Of a DNA stretch of 64,000 bases, positions 22,901 to 35,512 are shown one piece after another. How positions within the stretch are numbered: the stretch's first letter is position 1; each line of letters opens with the position of its first letter. The notes beneath the pieces are model-generated. The model saw nothing but the letters and a program-made list of their open reading frames with translations. It had not been told where the DNA came from and did not search any database. A program made the translations under genes and the position numbers. The DNA is from Adiantum capillus-veneris (lineage: Eukaryota > Streptophyta > Polypodiopsida > Polypodiales > Pteridaceae), in the NCBI GenBank assembly GCA_014529385.2, contig CM043958.1, forward strand, positions 89,113,025-89,177,024, given 5' to 3'.

Positions 22901-25900
22901 CATGCCACTTCTGTGTCCTGCTGCTGGAACAATTCATTTCAGACTGTCGGAGGGCCAGGCAATGCTGGTATGGTTATACACAACCAGAGTTTCTTGTGGT
23001 CTAGTCAATCATTGAGCTCTTATTTTGCAAAATGTTTGTCGTAGGGCCTGAATGAAAATTTAATGGTGTATAGATTTTGTTTCAAATGGTGGCTACTATT
23101 GACTGGTTGGTGGTGTTTTCAATCAGGCAGGGGACTTGATAGCGTCGCTTGATTTAGATGATCCTTCTGCTGTGAGAAAAGCAGTGCCATATGCAGGTGC
23201 ATTTCCACCTCTAGGACCGCCCACGCCTATGGCAGGAAAAGTGCATCAGCGCTGTGCGGCCACCATACATGCTGCTTTGAATGTGCTTGCCGGTTATGAC
23301 CATGATGTCGATGAAGTGAGTCCTTTTTGGTATTCTTTGTGCTACCTTTAGTGAGCATTGACAGTGCTGTAGGGTTTACTAATGTTTGAAGGATTTTCTC
23401 CTTCCAGGTGGTAAAGACTCTCCTAAGTTGTTTAGATGACCCACAACTGCCTCTACTCCAGTGGCAAGAGTGTATGTCTGTTCTTGCAACTCGTCTTCCA
23501 AAGGATCTCAAGGCTCAGGTTTGCTAGTCATTATGTTAGATAAGCTTAATTGTCTCTTTCTCCATTTAAGGGTTCTAGGTAGATTACAAAATTTCTCGCT
23601 CACCTGAACTTTGTGTACAGCTTGACATGAAGTTCAAAGAGTACGAGTCATCTTTTGCTTTTGGCCTGGGAGGTGTGGAATTTCCTGCAAAAACTCTGCG
23701 TGCCATCCTGGAGGTTTGTCACGTTTTTAAAATTTTGAACTCATTGGTTAAGTGGTTCCTGGGCCACATAATGTTTCATATTTTGCAAATGCAGGCTTAT
23801 GTTTCCTCTACTTCAGAGAAAGATAAATCTTCAATGGAGAGGCTTTTGGAGCCATTGACCAGTCTTGCAAAATCTTATGAAGGTGGACGGGAGGGTCATG
23901 CCTGCAACATAGTGCAGTCTTTATTCAATTCTTATCTAGATGTTGAAGAACTATTCAATGAGACTCCTGAGGTCATTGCTCTTGAGCAATTTTATCATTT
24001 TGTCTTTCTGCATCTTGATGAGATTTGCCTGTTAATATCTTTTGCCTGTTAATATCTTTTTCTTCACCACAGGCAGATGTTATTGAAAGTCTGCGTCTCA
24101 AATACAAGAAGGATCTGCTGAAAGTTGTAGACATTGTACTCTCACACCAGGTGAATCACCGTCAAAGAAACCTGCTTATGTCAAGTGACGTCTACTCAAC
24201 TTAAACTGAGATTGCTTTTGCGTTGAGCAGGGAGTGAGGATGAAGAATAAACTCATTTTGCGGCTTATGGGAGCGCTTGTCTATGCAAATCCTGCTGCTT
24301 ATAGGGAGCAGTTGATTCGATTCGCTGCTCTTAATGATCCAAAATTTGCAGAGGTAAAAGACATGGTTCATTTTTCCTTAAGAGAGTCCACTGAACTTGA
24401 AAGAGATTGAAGAGTTTGAATCTGGATTTTTCAGTTAGCTCTGCGAGCAAGCCAACTTCTTGAACAGACCAAACTTAGTGAGCTCCGCTCTAGTATTGCT
24501 CGGAGCTTGTCAGAGCTTGAGATGTTCACTGAAGAAGGGAGTGATGGGGTCTACACACCACGCAGGAGGAGTGCTATTGAGCAGAGAATTGAAGATGTCG
24601 TAAATTCTCCTGAGGCTGTCGAGGATGCCTTACTGGCTTTATTTGATCACAGCGATCTCACTTTGCAAAGACGAGTCATAGAGACATACATCAGGCGCCT
24701 CTATCAGGTTTGTGTAGTTTGACAGGGAGAAGCAATGATTTTAAAGTTTATGTTGGTGTTTGCAGCTGATCCCTCTTCCTATTTTCTCAGCCTCACCTCA
24801 TAAAAGGGACAATTAAGATGCAATGGCACCGTTCAGGTCTTCTTGCATCTTGGCAATATTGGGACGATTCTCCTGTCAAGAGTGCCTCTATGGTGGAGGG
24901 CTCTGATAGTCTAGACACTAAACAGTGGGGGGCCATGGTCATTCTTACAAGTCTGAGTGTACTTTCGAGTGCCGTGAGCGCAGTTTTAAAAGAGGCTGCT
25001 GGGGCTGCATCAAGTGGTGCAGGAAACGCTCTACATGTGGCTCTTGTTGGCATCAATAATGCAATGAATAACCTGCAAGATAGGTGCGTTTAGAGTTTTG
25101 GTTTTTTATGTGTGGTTTTGCAATAGTTGGATGGTAGCAATTTGGCTGTCAAATAAATGCCCTTTTCTGCACTGAGTGTTGTGCCCGTTGTGCATTTGTT
25201 GTGTGGGCAGTGGGGATGAGGACCAAGCTCAAGAAAGGGTTGAAAAGTTAGTGAAGGCTTTAAAAGACGATCCTCTTTCATCATCAATCAATGCTGCTGG
25301 TGTCAAGGTTGTGAGCTGTATCATTCAAAGAGATGAAGGTCGGTCTCCCATGCGGCATTGTTTTTACTGGTCCCAAGAAGAGCAGCGCTTTGTGGAAGAG
25401 CCTATTCTTCGCCATGTGGAACCACCTCTATCGAATCTTTTGGAACTGGTATTTCTCCTCCTGTATAGAGTTAATTTGAGCAATTTTATGTTGGTTGTTG
25501 ACTCCACATCTAAATTCATTCTGCTGCAGAGCAAGTTGAAGGGTTATAGCAATGTTCGATATGCTCCTTCAAGGGACCGGCTATGGCACATATATAGTGT
25601 AGTTGACAAGCCTGCAATTCGAAGAATGTTCCTGAGGGCGCTGCTTAGGCAGCCACGGCCCAGCAACTTGTTGGGAACTGAGACAGAATCATTTACATCT
25701 GAAAGTGTCATAGCAGCTCTCCAAGGAGCTTTAGAGGAGCTAGAGTTGTCTGCCCATGATGTGAAAACTCGAGCGGATTATGTCCATATGTTTTTGAGTA
25801 TATTACGTTCACAAGAGATTAGAGACTTATGTGATCGCAGGTATGTGAACTAGCGTCCTTACTTGCATGGTACAACCTCTCTGCCTTGTGTTGGGAACTT

Positions 25901-28882
25901 TGGTCACTAATATACCTTCTTTCTTCTGGATTAGCACAACAAAGGAGCTCAGAGATAAACAGCTCGGAAAAGACACAGTTGTCAAAATTCTGGAAGATCT
26001 TGCACATAGGATACATAGCAGGTTGGGTTTACGAATGCATCGCTTGGCAGTAGCATCTTGGGAGCTTCGAGTCAAAGTCGATCTTCTTGCCCAAGTGACA
26101 GGAGCATGGAGAATCGTTGTGACCAACCCCACTAGCCACACTTGTATTGTGGAGGTGACTTTTGCCTCTTTGCTCATGGTAGTAGGCGTGTTATTTTATT
26201 ATGCACTTGACACTGTTTTGCCACTCTTGCTCTTTGAACAGATTTACTCAGAGTCTGTGGATGCTGACAGCAAGTCGCTGGTCTACTTATCCCCAGAAGG
26301 TTACCCTCAGGGTCCATTGCATTCTTTGCCCCTTGATTCGAATCACAAACCTTTGGATATAGTAGAACGGAAGCGATTGGTTGCAAGAAAGAACAACACT
26401 ACTTACTGCTATGACTTCCCGCTGGTAATTCAATAATTTTTGGAAGTTGCTCTTGCTCCTTTGAGCTCTGATTTTCATGGCTAATTTGGTTTGCTTGCAA
26501 ATGGCCTCAGCTTTTCAAGACAGCACTATGGCAAGGCTGGGGCACATCAGACAAGGCTGTGCTTAGAAGCACTGAGCTGGTGTTTGCCGAGAAACCGAGC
26601 TGGGGAGGTGCTTTGGTGAAATCTGATCGTCCCATAGCATCCAATGATGTGGGTATGATTGGATGGATCTTTGAGCTTAATACCCCAGAGTTTCCAGCAG
26701 GGAGAGAGGTTATGATAGTTGCAAATGATGCCACTCATGGTGCTGGTGCTTTTGGTCCAAAAGAAGACTATTTTTTCAAGGCCATGACGGATCTAGCTTG
26801 TGAGAAGAAGCTTCCTTTAATTTATCTGGCAGCAAATTCAGGTGCTCGAATAGGGGTGGCAGAAGAAGTTAGGGCTTGCTTCAAGATTGAATGGTCAGAT
26901 AGCCTTTCTCCAGACAGAGGCTTCCAATACTTGTATTTGACAGAGGAAGATTATGCCCGCATAAAATCTTCAGTCAATGCACATGAATTGAAGCTTGATT
27001 CTGGGGAGGTCCGGTGGGTCATTGATGACATAATAGGAATTGAAGATGGGCTTGGGGCTGAAAATCTGTCTGGCAGTGGGGCTATAGCAGGTGCCTATTC
27101 ACGTGCTTACAAAGAAACCTTTACTCTGACATATGTGTCAGGACGCACAGTCGGTATTGGTGCTTACCTTGCCCGATTGGGCATGAGATGCATTCAACGA
27201 AGTGATCAGCCAATTATATTGACTGGTTATTCTGCTTTAAATAAGCTGCTTGGTCGGGAAGTTTACAGCTCCCAAATGCAATTAGGTGGACCCAAAATCA
27301 TGGGTGTGAATGGTGTTACCCACCTTATAGTCGGTGATGATTTAGAAGGCGTCTCTGCAATACTGAAGTGGCTCAGTTATGTTCCACCATATGTTGGAGG
27401 GCCTCTGCCATGTATTGAACCCTCTGATCCTCCAGAAAGGCCTGTGGAGTATAATCCTGAAAATTCGTGTGATCCTCGAGCTGCCATCAGTGGGGTCCAA
27501 AGCAATGGAAAGTGGTTATCAGGAATTTTTGATAAGGACAGCTTTACAGAGACTCTAGAAGGTTGGGCACAGACTGTGGTGATCGGTCGTGCGAGACTTG
27601 GAGGCATTCCTGTCGCCATTATTGCTGTGGAGACGCAAACTGTGATGCAAAAAATTCCTGCAGACCCTGGTCAGCTTGATTCACATGAAAGGGTAGTGCC
27701 TCAAGCTGGCCAAGTGTGGTTTCCTGATTCAGCTTCAAAGACGGCACAAGCTTTGATGGATTTCAATAAGGAAGGTCTACCTGTGTTTATCATGGCCAAT
27801 TGGAGAGGATTCTCAGGAGGTCAAAGAGACTTGTTTGAGGGAATCCTTCAAGCTGGATCAAACATTGTCGAGAATCTACGTACATACGAGCACCCTGTTT
27901 TTGTATATCTTCCTAAAACAGGAGAGCTTCGTGGTGGAGCATGGGTGGTGGTAGATAGCAAGATAAATCCTGATGAAGTAGAAATGTTTGCAGAAACAAC
28001 TGCCAAAGCAGGCGTGTTAGAACCTGAAGGATTGATTGAGATTAAATTCCGGACAAAGGAGATTCTTGATTGTATGCATCGATCGGACCCAGAAATTTTG
28101 AATCTCAAAAGAGAGCTACGAGGAGATGTTGCAGGTGGGAACGACTCTGGTATAATCCAGAAGAAAATACAAGCTCGGGAAAAGCTGCTGCTACCAGTTT
28201 ATAAACAGGTTGCTATTCGATTTGCTGAGCTGCATGATACTGCAACAAGGCTAGAAGCCAAGGGCATCATCAAGAAGGTGGTTGAGTGGTCTGATGCACG
28301 ATCTTATTTCTACAAGCGGCTGAAACGAAGAGTAGCAGAAGAGTCACTTGTCAAAGATGTAAAAGCTGCTGCTGGAGGCAGCGTAACTCGGTCCTCTGCT
28401 GCTGAGCTTGTCAGAAAATGGTTTTTATTATCTAGAAGTTGTTCTTCCGAGGAAGAGGTCATGGTCTGGAAAGATGATGCTGCCTTCTTTGAGTGGTTGA
28501 GTGACAAGAAAACCTTAGAGGAGCATCTGGAAAAGCTGAGGGCCCAGCATGTAGTAGATCGGATGCTCTCTCTTAGAAGCTCGTCTACTGATCTCAAGGC
28601 ATTACCTCAAGCCCTTGGGGCATTGCTACAGAAGGTGGGTTTTTTTCTTCTCTCCGCCCTTTTCGCCCCTTTGTTCATGTCTCCATCTTCTATCATTGAG
28701 ATGTTAAAACTTAGATACTTACTATTACTAATATGAACCATCTATCTATTTAGAGTTCTGAACGTGTATGTATATAAAAAGACCACTGACAAAGTTTCTA
28801 TATTGTCTATGAGCAGGTAGACCCAGCAGAAAAGGAAGTCCTTGTGCAGCAGCTTCAAGATGTCTTACGTGGCTGTACTTAA
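16971..28882 (+). CDS. ACC1: Acetyl-CoA carboxylase, homomeric multidomain enzyme, probably cytosolic
   Basis: The enzyme carboxylates acetyl-CoA to malonyl-CoA using ATP and bicarbonate, feeding fatty-acid elongation, flavonoids and other malonyl-CoA uses. Domains in order: biotin carboxylase (residues about 25-550; [18 protein letters not shown]-grasp loop [25 protein letters not shown]), biotin carrier (EVMKM, biotinylated Lys about 714), a long central region, and carboxyltransferase (about 1500-2230; [44 protein letters not shown]). The spliced length of about 2,230 codons fits plant cytosolic ACCase. I chose the ATG at 16971 because it sits in GCCACCATGG and opens a conserved-looking N-terminus. 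No transit peptide precedes the enzyme, so a plastid form is unlikely. All exon joins keep frame with GT-AG borders and no lesion was found, so the gene looks functional. Confidence 0.96.
19846..21462 (+). other. ACC1: Large intron 9 of the acetyl-CoA carboxylase gene
   Basis: At about 1.6 kb it is much longer than the other introns (mostly 80-200 bases) and separates a 51-base exon from a 40-base exon. It contains a partial direct repeat (CAATGAACCACT...AAAGTATCAT...TTGCATGCAAAC, near 21018-21117) but no recognisable transposon coding. Confidence 0.8.
22893..22895 (+). other. ACC1: Codon of the biotinylated lysine
   Basis: AAG inside the motif EVMKM of the biotin carboxyl carrier domain. 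Holocarboxylase synthetase attaches biotin to this lysine, which shuttles the carboxyl group between the two half-reactions. Confidence 0.93.
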
Positions 28883-30764
28883 TGTTGACCTTCGACATGG
28901 TGGTTGTACGAGAGCGGCTGTTGCCTGAAAGGTTCAAACTAAGATTGGTGCAAAACCCAGGTGGAGATTTCAGTCAACAAAACTTGGCTGTCTTGCAATT
29001 CTTGAAATATACGTTCAATTCATTTGTTTTGGTGGTGCATTGAACATCACCACTCATAGGCTTTCTAGATCGAGGGCAGCTGTTGTAACTTTTGCAGAGT
29101 GGTCAAGATTTACTGTATTATTTTTGAGCTCGGTTCTCCTACATAGCTGATAGCCTGATAGGCCAGCTGGGAATAAGGCCAGGGCTGCTGCAAACTAGCA
29201 GTTGATCACCCTTTGGCCTCGATTTTGTACAACCCAATGTAATATGAAATTCCCTGATCAAAAGTTCCTTCTGTACCTTCATATTATGGCTTGCTTGTGC
29301 AACCAAAAATCTTTGTCAGTTTACTGTTTTGTTTCAAAAATTCTTCAGAAGTTATGTACGTATTGTGTTCACAGGGTATCATGACGTGAAGTAAAACTAT
29401 TTGCCCATGCAAAAGAAGATGCATTTGGGAGTCACATGAGAGAGATGTGCTGGTAGCACTTCTGCCAGAAAGGCAAGATTGTCAGAGATGGCCACAAGTT
29501 GAATTTTTGCATTTTCAAATTGACAGTATTTTTTACTAGAAAGGTGTGGAGGTTAATCTCCCTTTGGAATCTGGCTGAAGGGTAACCTGGCCGACTCATC
29601 CTCGTGATTATGTGACATCCCCTCTTCTAGGAGATCAATGGTCCCAATGAATTGGCAGCGTTGGGATTGGATGACTACCTCCTGATCCTACTTAAGATTG
29701 ATGTGAACTACCTTAGTGAAGTCCATGTAAAATCATTATGAATGCCCTGTGAAATGTGTGGAACACAGACACGGGACACGTCCCGAAGAGCTGGGACGGG
29801 GCTTAGAGGGGAGTCTTGTTTCCACTGGAGGGGTCCAAAACAAGGGGACGGTGCTGGGAGGAGGGTAGTGTAGGGACAGGAAGCTCCAAAATGGGCATCC
29901 CAAGTTACTATGGGAGCACAATGTGAACTAATATTTGTGAAGAATTTGTGAACTGTGTGTGTGAATTCTGCAGGCATTTTTTGACATATCCTGACATGCT
30001 TGCACATGCCTATTAACAAGCATGTGATGCCATAATGATAACGCCTTGTTCTTGTGGTGGCGACCTTTCCCTGCCTCCTTGAAGAAAGGGTTGGTATGGC
30101 ACACATTGTCCAATGGTCATGGGCCTCAGTTCCCTCCTTTTTTGGGGGGGGGGGTCTCTTAGTTACATAGCGAACCTACGGTGCATTAACATTTGGTGCT
30201 GTGCTCTCTAGCAAGCTTTTGTGGGATGGAAAATAGTACAGTGAAGTATAGTGGCAAATGGTGGAATGCTTGCATTTAGAGAGGTGCTCTTTCCACAGCT
30301 TATGGGAGGCTGCTGAACCCTGCTTCCTGATGGGTTCAATGCTGATGATAAGAGTGCAGAGAATGGGCTTTAAATGTGCATTTCTGGGAAGAACTGGTAG
30401 GCTCACATGTCTAGCTGGATTTAAGGTGAGCTGAGATCCACCTTCGAGGAAAGTGCAAGGTATAAACCATTGGTAGTCATCCACAAGACAGTATAACCAT
30501 TGACTCTGGAATGCATGAAATTGCAAAGAGGTACCTCTTCCTTTCAATATAGGTGAATATGGGAATTTTCCTTAAATTTGAGACTAAAGATCAAACTTAA
30601 GCATCATCACAACTTGAACATCTAATCTCCAAATTTTGTATTCTACAGCTCAATAAATTGCATTTTCCAAGTGCTTCACAATGATAGGTCATATGAGAGA
30701 ATTTCCGAAGACGTAAAAACATGAAAATTGCATACTAAATGGACGGGAGCTCACTGGCTACCAC

Positions 30765-30767
<3 letters not shown>
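28883..30767 (+). other. 3' UTR and downstream region, no further gene seen
   Basis: The sequence after the stop is AT-rich. Possible plant polyadenylation signals occur, for example AATAAG near 29172 and AATGTAATATGAAA near 29237. Beyond about 29.6 kb open frames on both strands lack recognisable domains. Confidence 0.5.
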
Positions 30768-30817
<50 letters not shown>

Positions 30818-30818
30818 T
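30766..30818. repeat. (CT)n(CA)n compound microsatellite
   Basis: Uninterrupted CT tract followed directly by a CA tract. Confidence 0.95.
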
Positions 30819-31098
30819 CAGGGTGGCAATCGTCTAGACCATTGGAGGTAGCACAATATTTGCTGCGAGCCAAAGTCAAATAGAATTTTCCTACATGCCT
30901 ACATAGGGGGCAAGAGAGCTATATACTGCGATGGTCAAATCATCATTGATGGCAAGGTCATTGAATAGGGACTTATAGAAAGCACATTACATTGTGAAGC
31001 GGATGCCCTGTTGTTGGATGTTGCCCATGACTATCCTATCAATTTTGGACGGTGGACGGGGCCATGTTGAGGCAAACACACGTGGCGATGTGAAACTG

Positions 31099-31556
31099 CA
31101 ATGGCTTCCCCTTGTCACTATATGGCATGGCTCTGGTAGGGGGATCTAGGGCCCAAATTTGAGGGGGCGAGGCGGCTTTAATCTCAGCTGTCGGATCACG
31201 CAGTGAACTGGGGGTGAACTAGGGGTGAACTAAGCGCTCCGAGTTCACTCCTAGTTCACCCCTAGTTCACCCGCCTCTGGGGGTGTGGGTCGAACCCGGG
31301 ACGTCTCGCTTGCCACATGAATGCCCTACCACCACGCTCGCGCGTCGCTGTCCATGTTGGCATGGCACATGATCATACCCTAGTTTAGGCGCCCCCAGTT
31401 CACCCTTAGTTCACCCCCAAATCACCCAACCCTAGTTCACCCCTAGTTCACTGCGTGATTCGACGGTTGAGATTAAAGCCGCCTCGCGTCCCCAAATTGG
31501 GCCCTACATCCCCTATGAGCCAGAGCTGTGCCATATAGTGGCGAGGATGGCTTCCT
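31099..31556. mobile_element. Foldback element with long inverted arms around a tRNA-like core
   Basis: The left arm (about 31099-31240) and right arm (about 31385-31556) are inverted copies. Shared blocks include CACTATATGGCA, GTAGGGCCCAA, GAGGCGGCTTTAATCTCA and ATCACGCAGTGAACT, with repeated GGGGTGAACTA units on the inner side. The centre holds a tRNA-like B box. No protein is encoded. It could be a MITE or foldback element, or two inverted SINE copies. No target duplication was established. Confidence 0.65.
31276..31350 (-). repeat. tRNA-like pol III promoter inside the foldback element
   Basis: The minus strand has GTGGTGGTAGGGCA (A-box-like) and then GGTTCGACCC, a consensus B box at 31296-31287. 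The presumed acceptor and anticodon stems do not pair, so it is not a functional tRNA. Confidence 0.5.
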
Positions 31557-32148
31557 ATGGAAACATTGAGGGCGGCTCGAGCACGTGATGGAGATTAGAG
31601 ACCACTGTACTACTCACCAAGACACAAGAGAGCATGGAGTGGGGATTACCAAGAGTATAGGGGAAGTATATACACTACAACACATCTAGAGGATCAAGAA
31701 GGGAGACCATCCTCTACAGATTAGAGCTCTAAGGGAAGATATAGATAATGGATTCGAGACCTAGGGGTTCTCTTTATGTGGATCAACATACAACCACATG
31801 GGCGCAATTCATTTATATTGCTCTATGCTATTTCTAGTCCTCGGCGTTGGGAGTTTGTGATAGTGGGAGGAGCGGCATAGGAAAGACCTCTCAACAGCAA
31901 ATGAGGAGAAGGAAGGGGGACATCCTCTCACCATGCAAATGCCTTGTAAAGGGGATCATGGAGTACTCTAGCCTTGGGATGGTCTTCCTTATGGGAGACT
32001 TTAGCAAGCTAGGACACGTGATTGACAATGTGAGCTATTGGACATTGAGGAGCTAAAGGTGCTACATCCACTTGACGAGACAAGAGTAGAGAGAAACGCA
32101 ACAAACACAACTACACCCACTACTTACAAACAACGCCTACTTAGTTTA
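31557..32148. other. No recognisable gene
   Basis: Short frames only, without a recognisable motif. Confidence 0.5.
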
Positions 32149-32600
32149 GAATGATATGCTTACAATTGAGAAGAATCACCATGATGTAGATGTTTTGAAG
32201 TAAAAGTTGCATAATAACTTTGACATGAAAGATTTGGAAGAAACAAGTCATAATCTCGACATGCATATTATGTTGGATAGAAGGAAGAGATTATTGGATC
32301 TATCTATCATAGGCTGAGTATATCAATAGAGTAAGCAAGTCTTTCAATATAGAGAGGGGAAAGGCAATAAGTACTCCCTTGCCTCCATATGTGAAAGTGG
32401 GCCAAAAGGATTGTTCCAAACATAATGAGGAAAGGGATGAGATGGTCAAGATCCCTAGTCATATGTAATAAGGAAAGGGCTAAGATGGCCAAGATTCCTA
32501 CTCATATGCTATTGATTCTTACTCATATGCTATTGGTTTTATGATATACTCCCTAGATCTTGCTTTCGTAGTGGGGGCTATTAGTACTCTTATCTCTCGA
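32149..32600 (+). pseudogene. Copia reverse transcriptase relic
   Basis: The plus strand keeps a diverged match to the reverse transcriptase to RNase H linker of the Copia element at the window start, including NFDMKDLEETSHNLDMHI and later IYSLDLAFVVGAIS. Stops and frame changes are frequent and a short stretch (CATATGCTATTG) is repeated. It is a fragment without ends. Confidence 0.7.
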
Positions 32601-34480
32601 TTGAGATTGGACTACACTTTTTTCTCATCTCTAATTTAAGGTCAATATTAGGGTACAAGTGTCGATGCAATATTTTCATAAAGGTGTGACTCTTGGTTGA
32701 AGAAGGCCTTGGTCTCTTCTCCATAAGTCAGACCGCCAACGTCAAGGCGAGATCACATTGGTCCAGTATTTGAGAGGATATTCCCCAAAATCTACTTCTT
32801 ATTACCACTTTTACGTTGTTAGTCATTAGGGGGTTTCTCTGTGTGTGGTAAATCTTGGTTTAATCTACAAGTGGGAAACCTCAAATCGAGGAAAACCCAC
32901 AATATAGAAGTAAAAAATATGGAGAATCGTGATGCTTCGATAGCTAGAGACAATCAAAGAAAATCCTATAAGCTTCTTGAGAGATGTCTCCCACATCATA
33001 AGCATAGTGTAGTGCTTGTCCAAGCGAAAAAACACCATTTTAGATAAATTGGGAAAATCCCGTTTCCCAATGCTACATTGGCGTATTAGGATCATGCTAT
33101 TCTACTATTCTTAAGCTCAAATTTTTCTTAATTTAGATACGATGTCATGATTTTAGCACCCAATTTTACTTTTCTATTTTATCTTTATAAGAAGACGTTT
33201 GATATAGATTTTTGCAAAAGGATTTGTATCAAAGAAACTCTTTAAAAACAATGTAAAAGCTGATAAAGACGGATTCTACTAAGCAATCAAAAATATAATA
33301 TCTAGACACAAAGAGCACCAACAAATCTTAACATAAAATTTGTCACCTTAATCACAATTACAAAAAATAGCTAGTCCCAATTTTAAAACACTATCAAGTA
33401 TCAACTACACTATAGTATGTACAACACCTAAATTAACATTTGATAATTAAAAAACCTAAAAATATTGTGGAGTATCCTATGGCCCGAAGACCCATAACTT
33501 GCCATCTATGGCACCTATAGTGTCATTTAGTGTCAAAGAATACATGTTTATGCCAAAAAAATTATATTAACATGCCACATTTTCATCAAACATGCTTTAA
33601 CACTTCAACAAAGCTTCTAGATATGGTCTCTCAAAACTTCAATACATGCTTTAAAACTTGTAGAGGTAGTGTCTCAAAAAAGGAGGTGTTTAAAAACACC
33701 ATTGATGTGACTAATAAGCGGCCTATGAATTGATCACACCAACTATGGGTTGTGCACAAAGATTTCCAGCAACTCATTTTATAAAATTTATAGTCTTTGA
33801 TTTCATGTACAACAAAGTACTAAGTGCAAGAAGTATAGTATCTCCAAGATAGAGGGTGTTCAACAAACACCATTTTGGTAGCAGTATCAATTGTCAACAT
33901 GATTTTGGTAGTTTTCATCACCTCAAATAAAACAAGTACTAAGAAGCTAGAAAATGATGGGAGCATCAAACAATTATATTATGAATGTTACTTAAGTGAG
34001 AGATGTGTCCTCACATAGGATTCACTTCATCAATCCAAAATTTAACCATTTTTTGAAGCTATTTCTTAATTGAGATTTTTTCTTTTGTTTGAAAGAAGTT
34101 GGTAGCTTATCAAATCATTGTTCCACTTTGAATGAGATACTTGATGTAATATGAGAAGAAATGCTTCTAATATATGACATTATAATAGCAAAACTTTTTT
34201 CAAAACACGCCAAGGAATGACAACAAAAAATCAATAACAGAAGACTTAGTATCTTTGAGGTCATAGGATACCCTCTAGTGAGTTCTCATTAGAGCACCTT
34301 TTTGTCTTATGGCTTCAAGCTCATAGGGTTATGCTACCATATGATGTGGATATGTTGTCTTCCTATGGACCTAGGGTCATAGGGTTCTGTGATTCCAAAT
34401 GACATAAATTCTTTGTAAGATTCTCAAATATTTATGTTCCTTGAAAGGCTATGATCCTCCTTTACCTCTATCAATAGATG
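32601..34480. other. AT-rich stretch without recognisable genes
   Basis: Strongly AT-rich, with only short open frames on either strand and no domain that I recognise. Probably old decayed repeats. Confidence 0.5.
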
Positions 34481-34661
34481 GAGACTAAGTGTGCCCTAAG
34501 AGAGTCATGCCTTTCTTTCTGTTACCATATACATATGGTAGTGATGTGTGTGAACACACTAGGATCGCCGGGGCATTTTTTCCCTCTTTAGGATTTTTTT
34601 CCCCCGTGCATTGTATATACGCCCATCACTCTAGGGCTATCTATCTTTCCATTGCACACTA

Positions 34662-34790
34662 CACTACAAGAGGCTATTCATATTAGCGACGCTCACACAG
34701 CGACGCTCAATTTTTTTTTCCCCGGCGTCGCTATGAGCGTCGCAAATTTACTTGTAAATTTGCGACGCTCATAGCGACGCCGGTTAGGCT
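34662..34790 (+). repeat. Left terminal and subterminal repeats of the CACTA element
   Basis: After the 12-base terminal repeat come TAGCGACGCTCAC, CAGCGACGCTC, GGCGTCGCTATGAGCGTCGC and further units. In CACTA elements such subterminal repeats bind the TNPA-type protein. Confidence 0.85.
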
Positions 34791-34873
34791 AAAAAAAATA
34801 ACAGAGAGCGCCCAAAAACTTAGATCTCAGATCTGAGTTTTTCGGCGCCCTCAAGAAAGGAGCAGGTAACGCT

Positions 34874-34880
<7 letters not shown>

Positions 34881-34905
<25 letters not shown>

Positions 34906-34914
34906 CTTTCTTCT

Positions 34915-34990
<76 letters not shown>

Positions 34991-35061
34991 AGAGGAAGGA
35001 GAGCCAGGTATGCTCCTTCCCTCTCCTCACTCTCATGTTCCCTTCCCCTCTTTCTCTCTCC

Positions 35062-35114
<53 letters not shown>

Positions 35115-35365
35115 TGTTTTGAGAGAGAGAGAGAGAGAAAGAGTACAAACATAAACAAAAACGCACACACACATACATAAACAAAGAATGCACACACACA
35201 TTGAAAGAGGAAAAGAGAGAGAGAGCATGCATAAACAAAAAACGCACACATTGAGAGAGGAAAAGAGAGAGAGAACATGCATAAACAAAAAACGCACACA
35301 TTTAGGGAGGAAAAGAGAGAGAAAACATGCATAAACAAAAAAACGCACACATTGAGAGAGAAAGA
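34881..35365. repeat. Microsatellites and a 50-bp minisatellite in the CACTA left arm
   Basis: CT at 34881-34908 and about 70 bases of CA at 34916-34986 are followed by a second CT/CA block near 35057-35112. Then come about three and a half copies of a 50-bp unit (starting near 35201, 35251, 35301, 35351) containing GCATAAACAAAAAACGCACAC. Confidence 0.9.
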
Positions 35366-35424
35366 GAGAGAAACTAATTTAACGTCGTAGGAAACTAATT
35401 AAAATTAAAAGACCTAAAGATCTA

Positions 35425-35512
35425 GCCGACGAGGAGTTGAACTCAAGACCTATTATTCAAGAGGGAAATGGCATAACCAATCTATCATACTTGGCATGGG
35501 TGATAGAAAGGT
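35425..35512 (-). repeat. Weak tRNA-like segment in the CACTA left arm
   Basis: The minus strand reads GATTGGTTATGCC and then GAGTTCAACTCC, resembling A and B boxes. It looks like a degenerate tRNA-derived SINE carried inside the element. Confidence 0.3.

Larger units (their letters stand above)
16971..28882 (+). other. ACC1: Exon map of the acetyl-CoA carboxylase gene (31 coding exons)
   Basis: Coding exons inferred from GT-AG signals plus protein continuity: 16971-17321, 17486-17692, 17770-17931, 18033-18125, 18828-18923, 19004-19177, 19256-19349, 19521-19708, 19795-19845, 21463-21502, 21612-21736, 21825-21941, 22030-22104, 22273-22329, 22412-22516, 22590-22676, 22776-22967, 23127-23315, 23408-23518, 23621-23713, 23795-23971, 24073-24150, 24231-24353, 24435-24707, 24791-25083, 25211-25448, 25530-25840, 25935-26154, 26242-26424, 26511-28634, 28817-28882 (stop TAA at 28880-28882). 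Lengths sum to 6,693 bases, divisible by three. The 2.1-kb exon holds most of the carboxyltransferase. Individual borders could be off by a few bases where alternative GT or AG exist. Confidence 0.85.

Noticed and set aside
24010-24062. Short tandem repeat GCCTGTTAATATCTTTT in an ACCase intron as a regulatory site
   Set aside because: Only two copies of about 19 bases in an intron; ordinary slippage explains it.
34789-35348. Long minus-strand open frames through the CT/CA region (Cys/Val- and Arg/Glu-repeat proteins)
   Set aside because: They exist only because dinucleotide repeats have no stops; composition is pure simple repeat.
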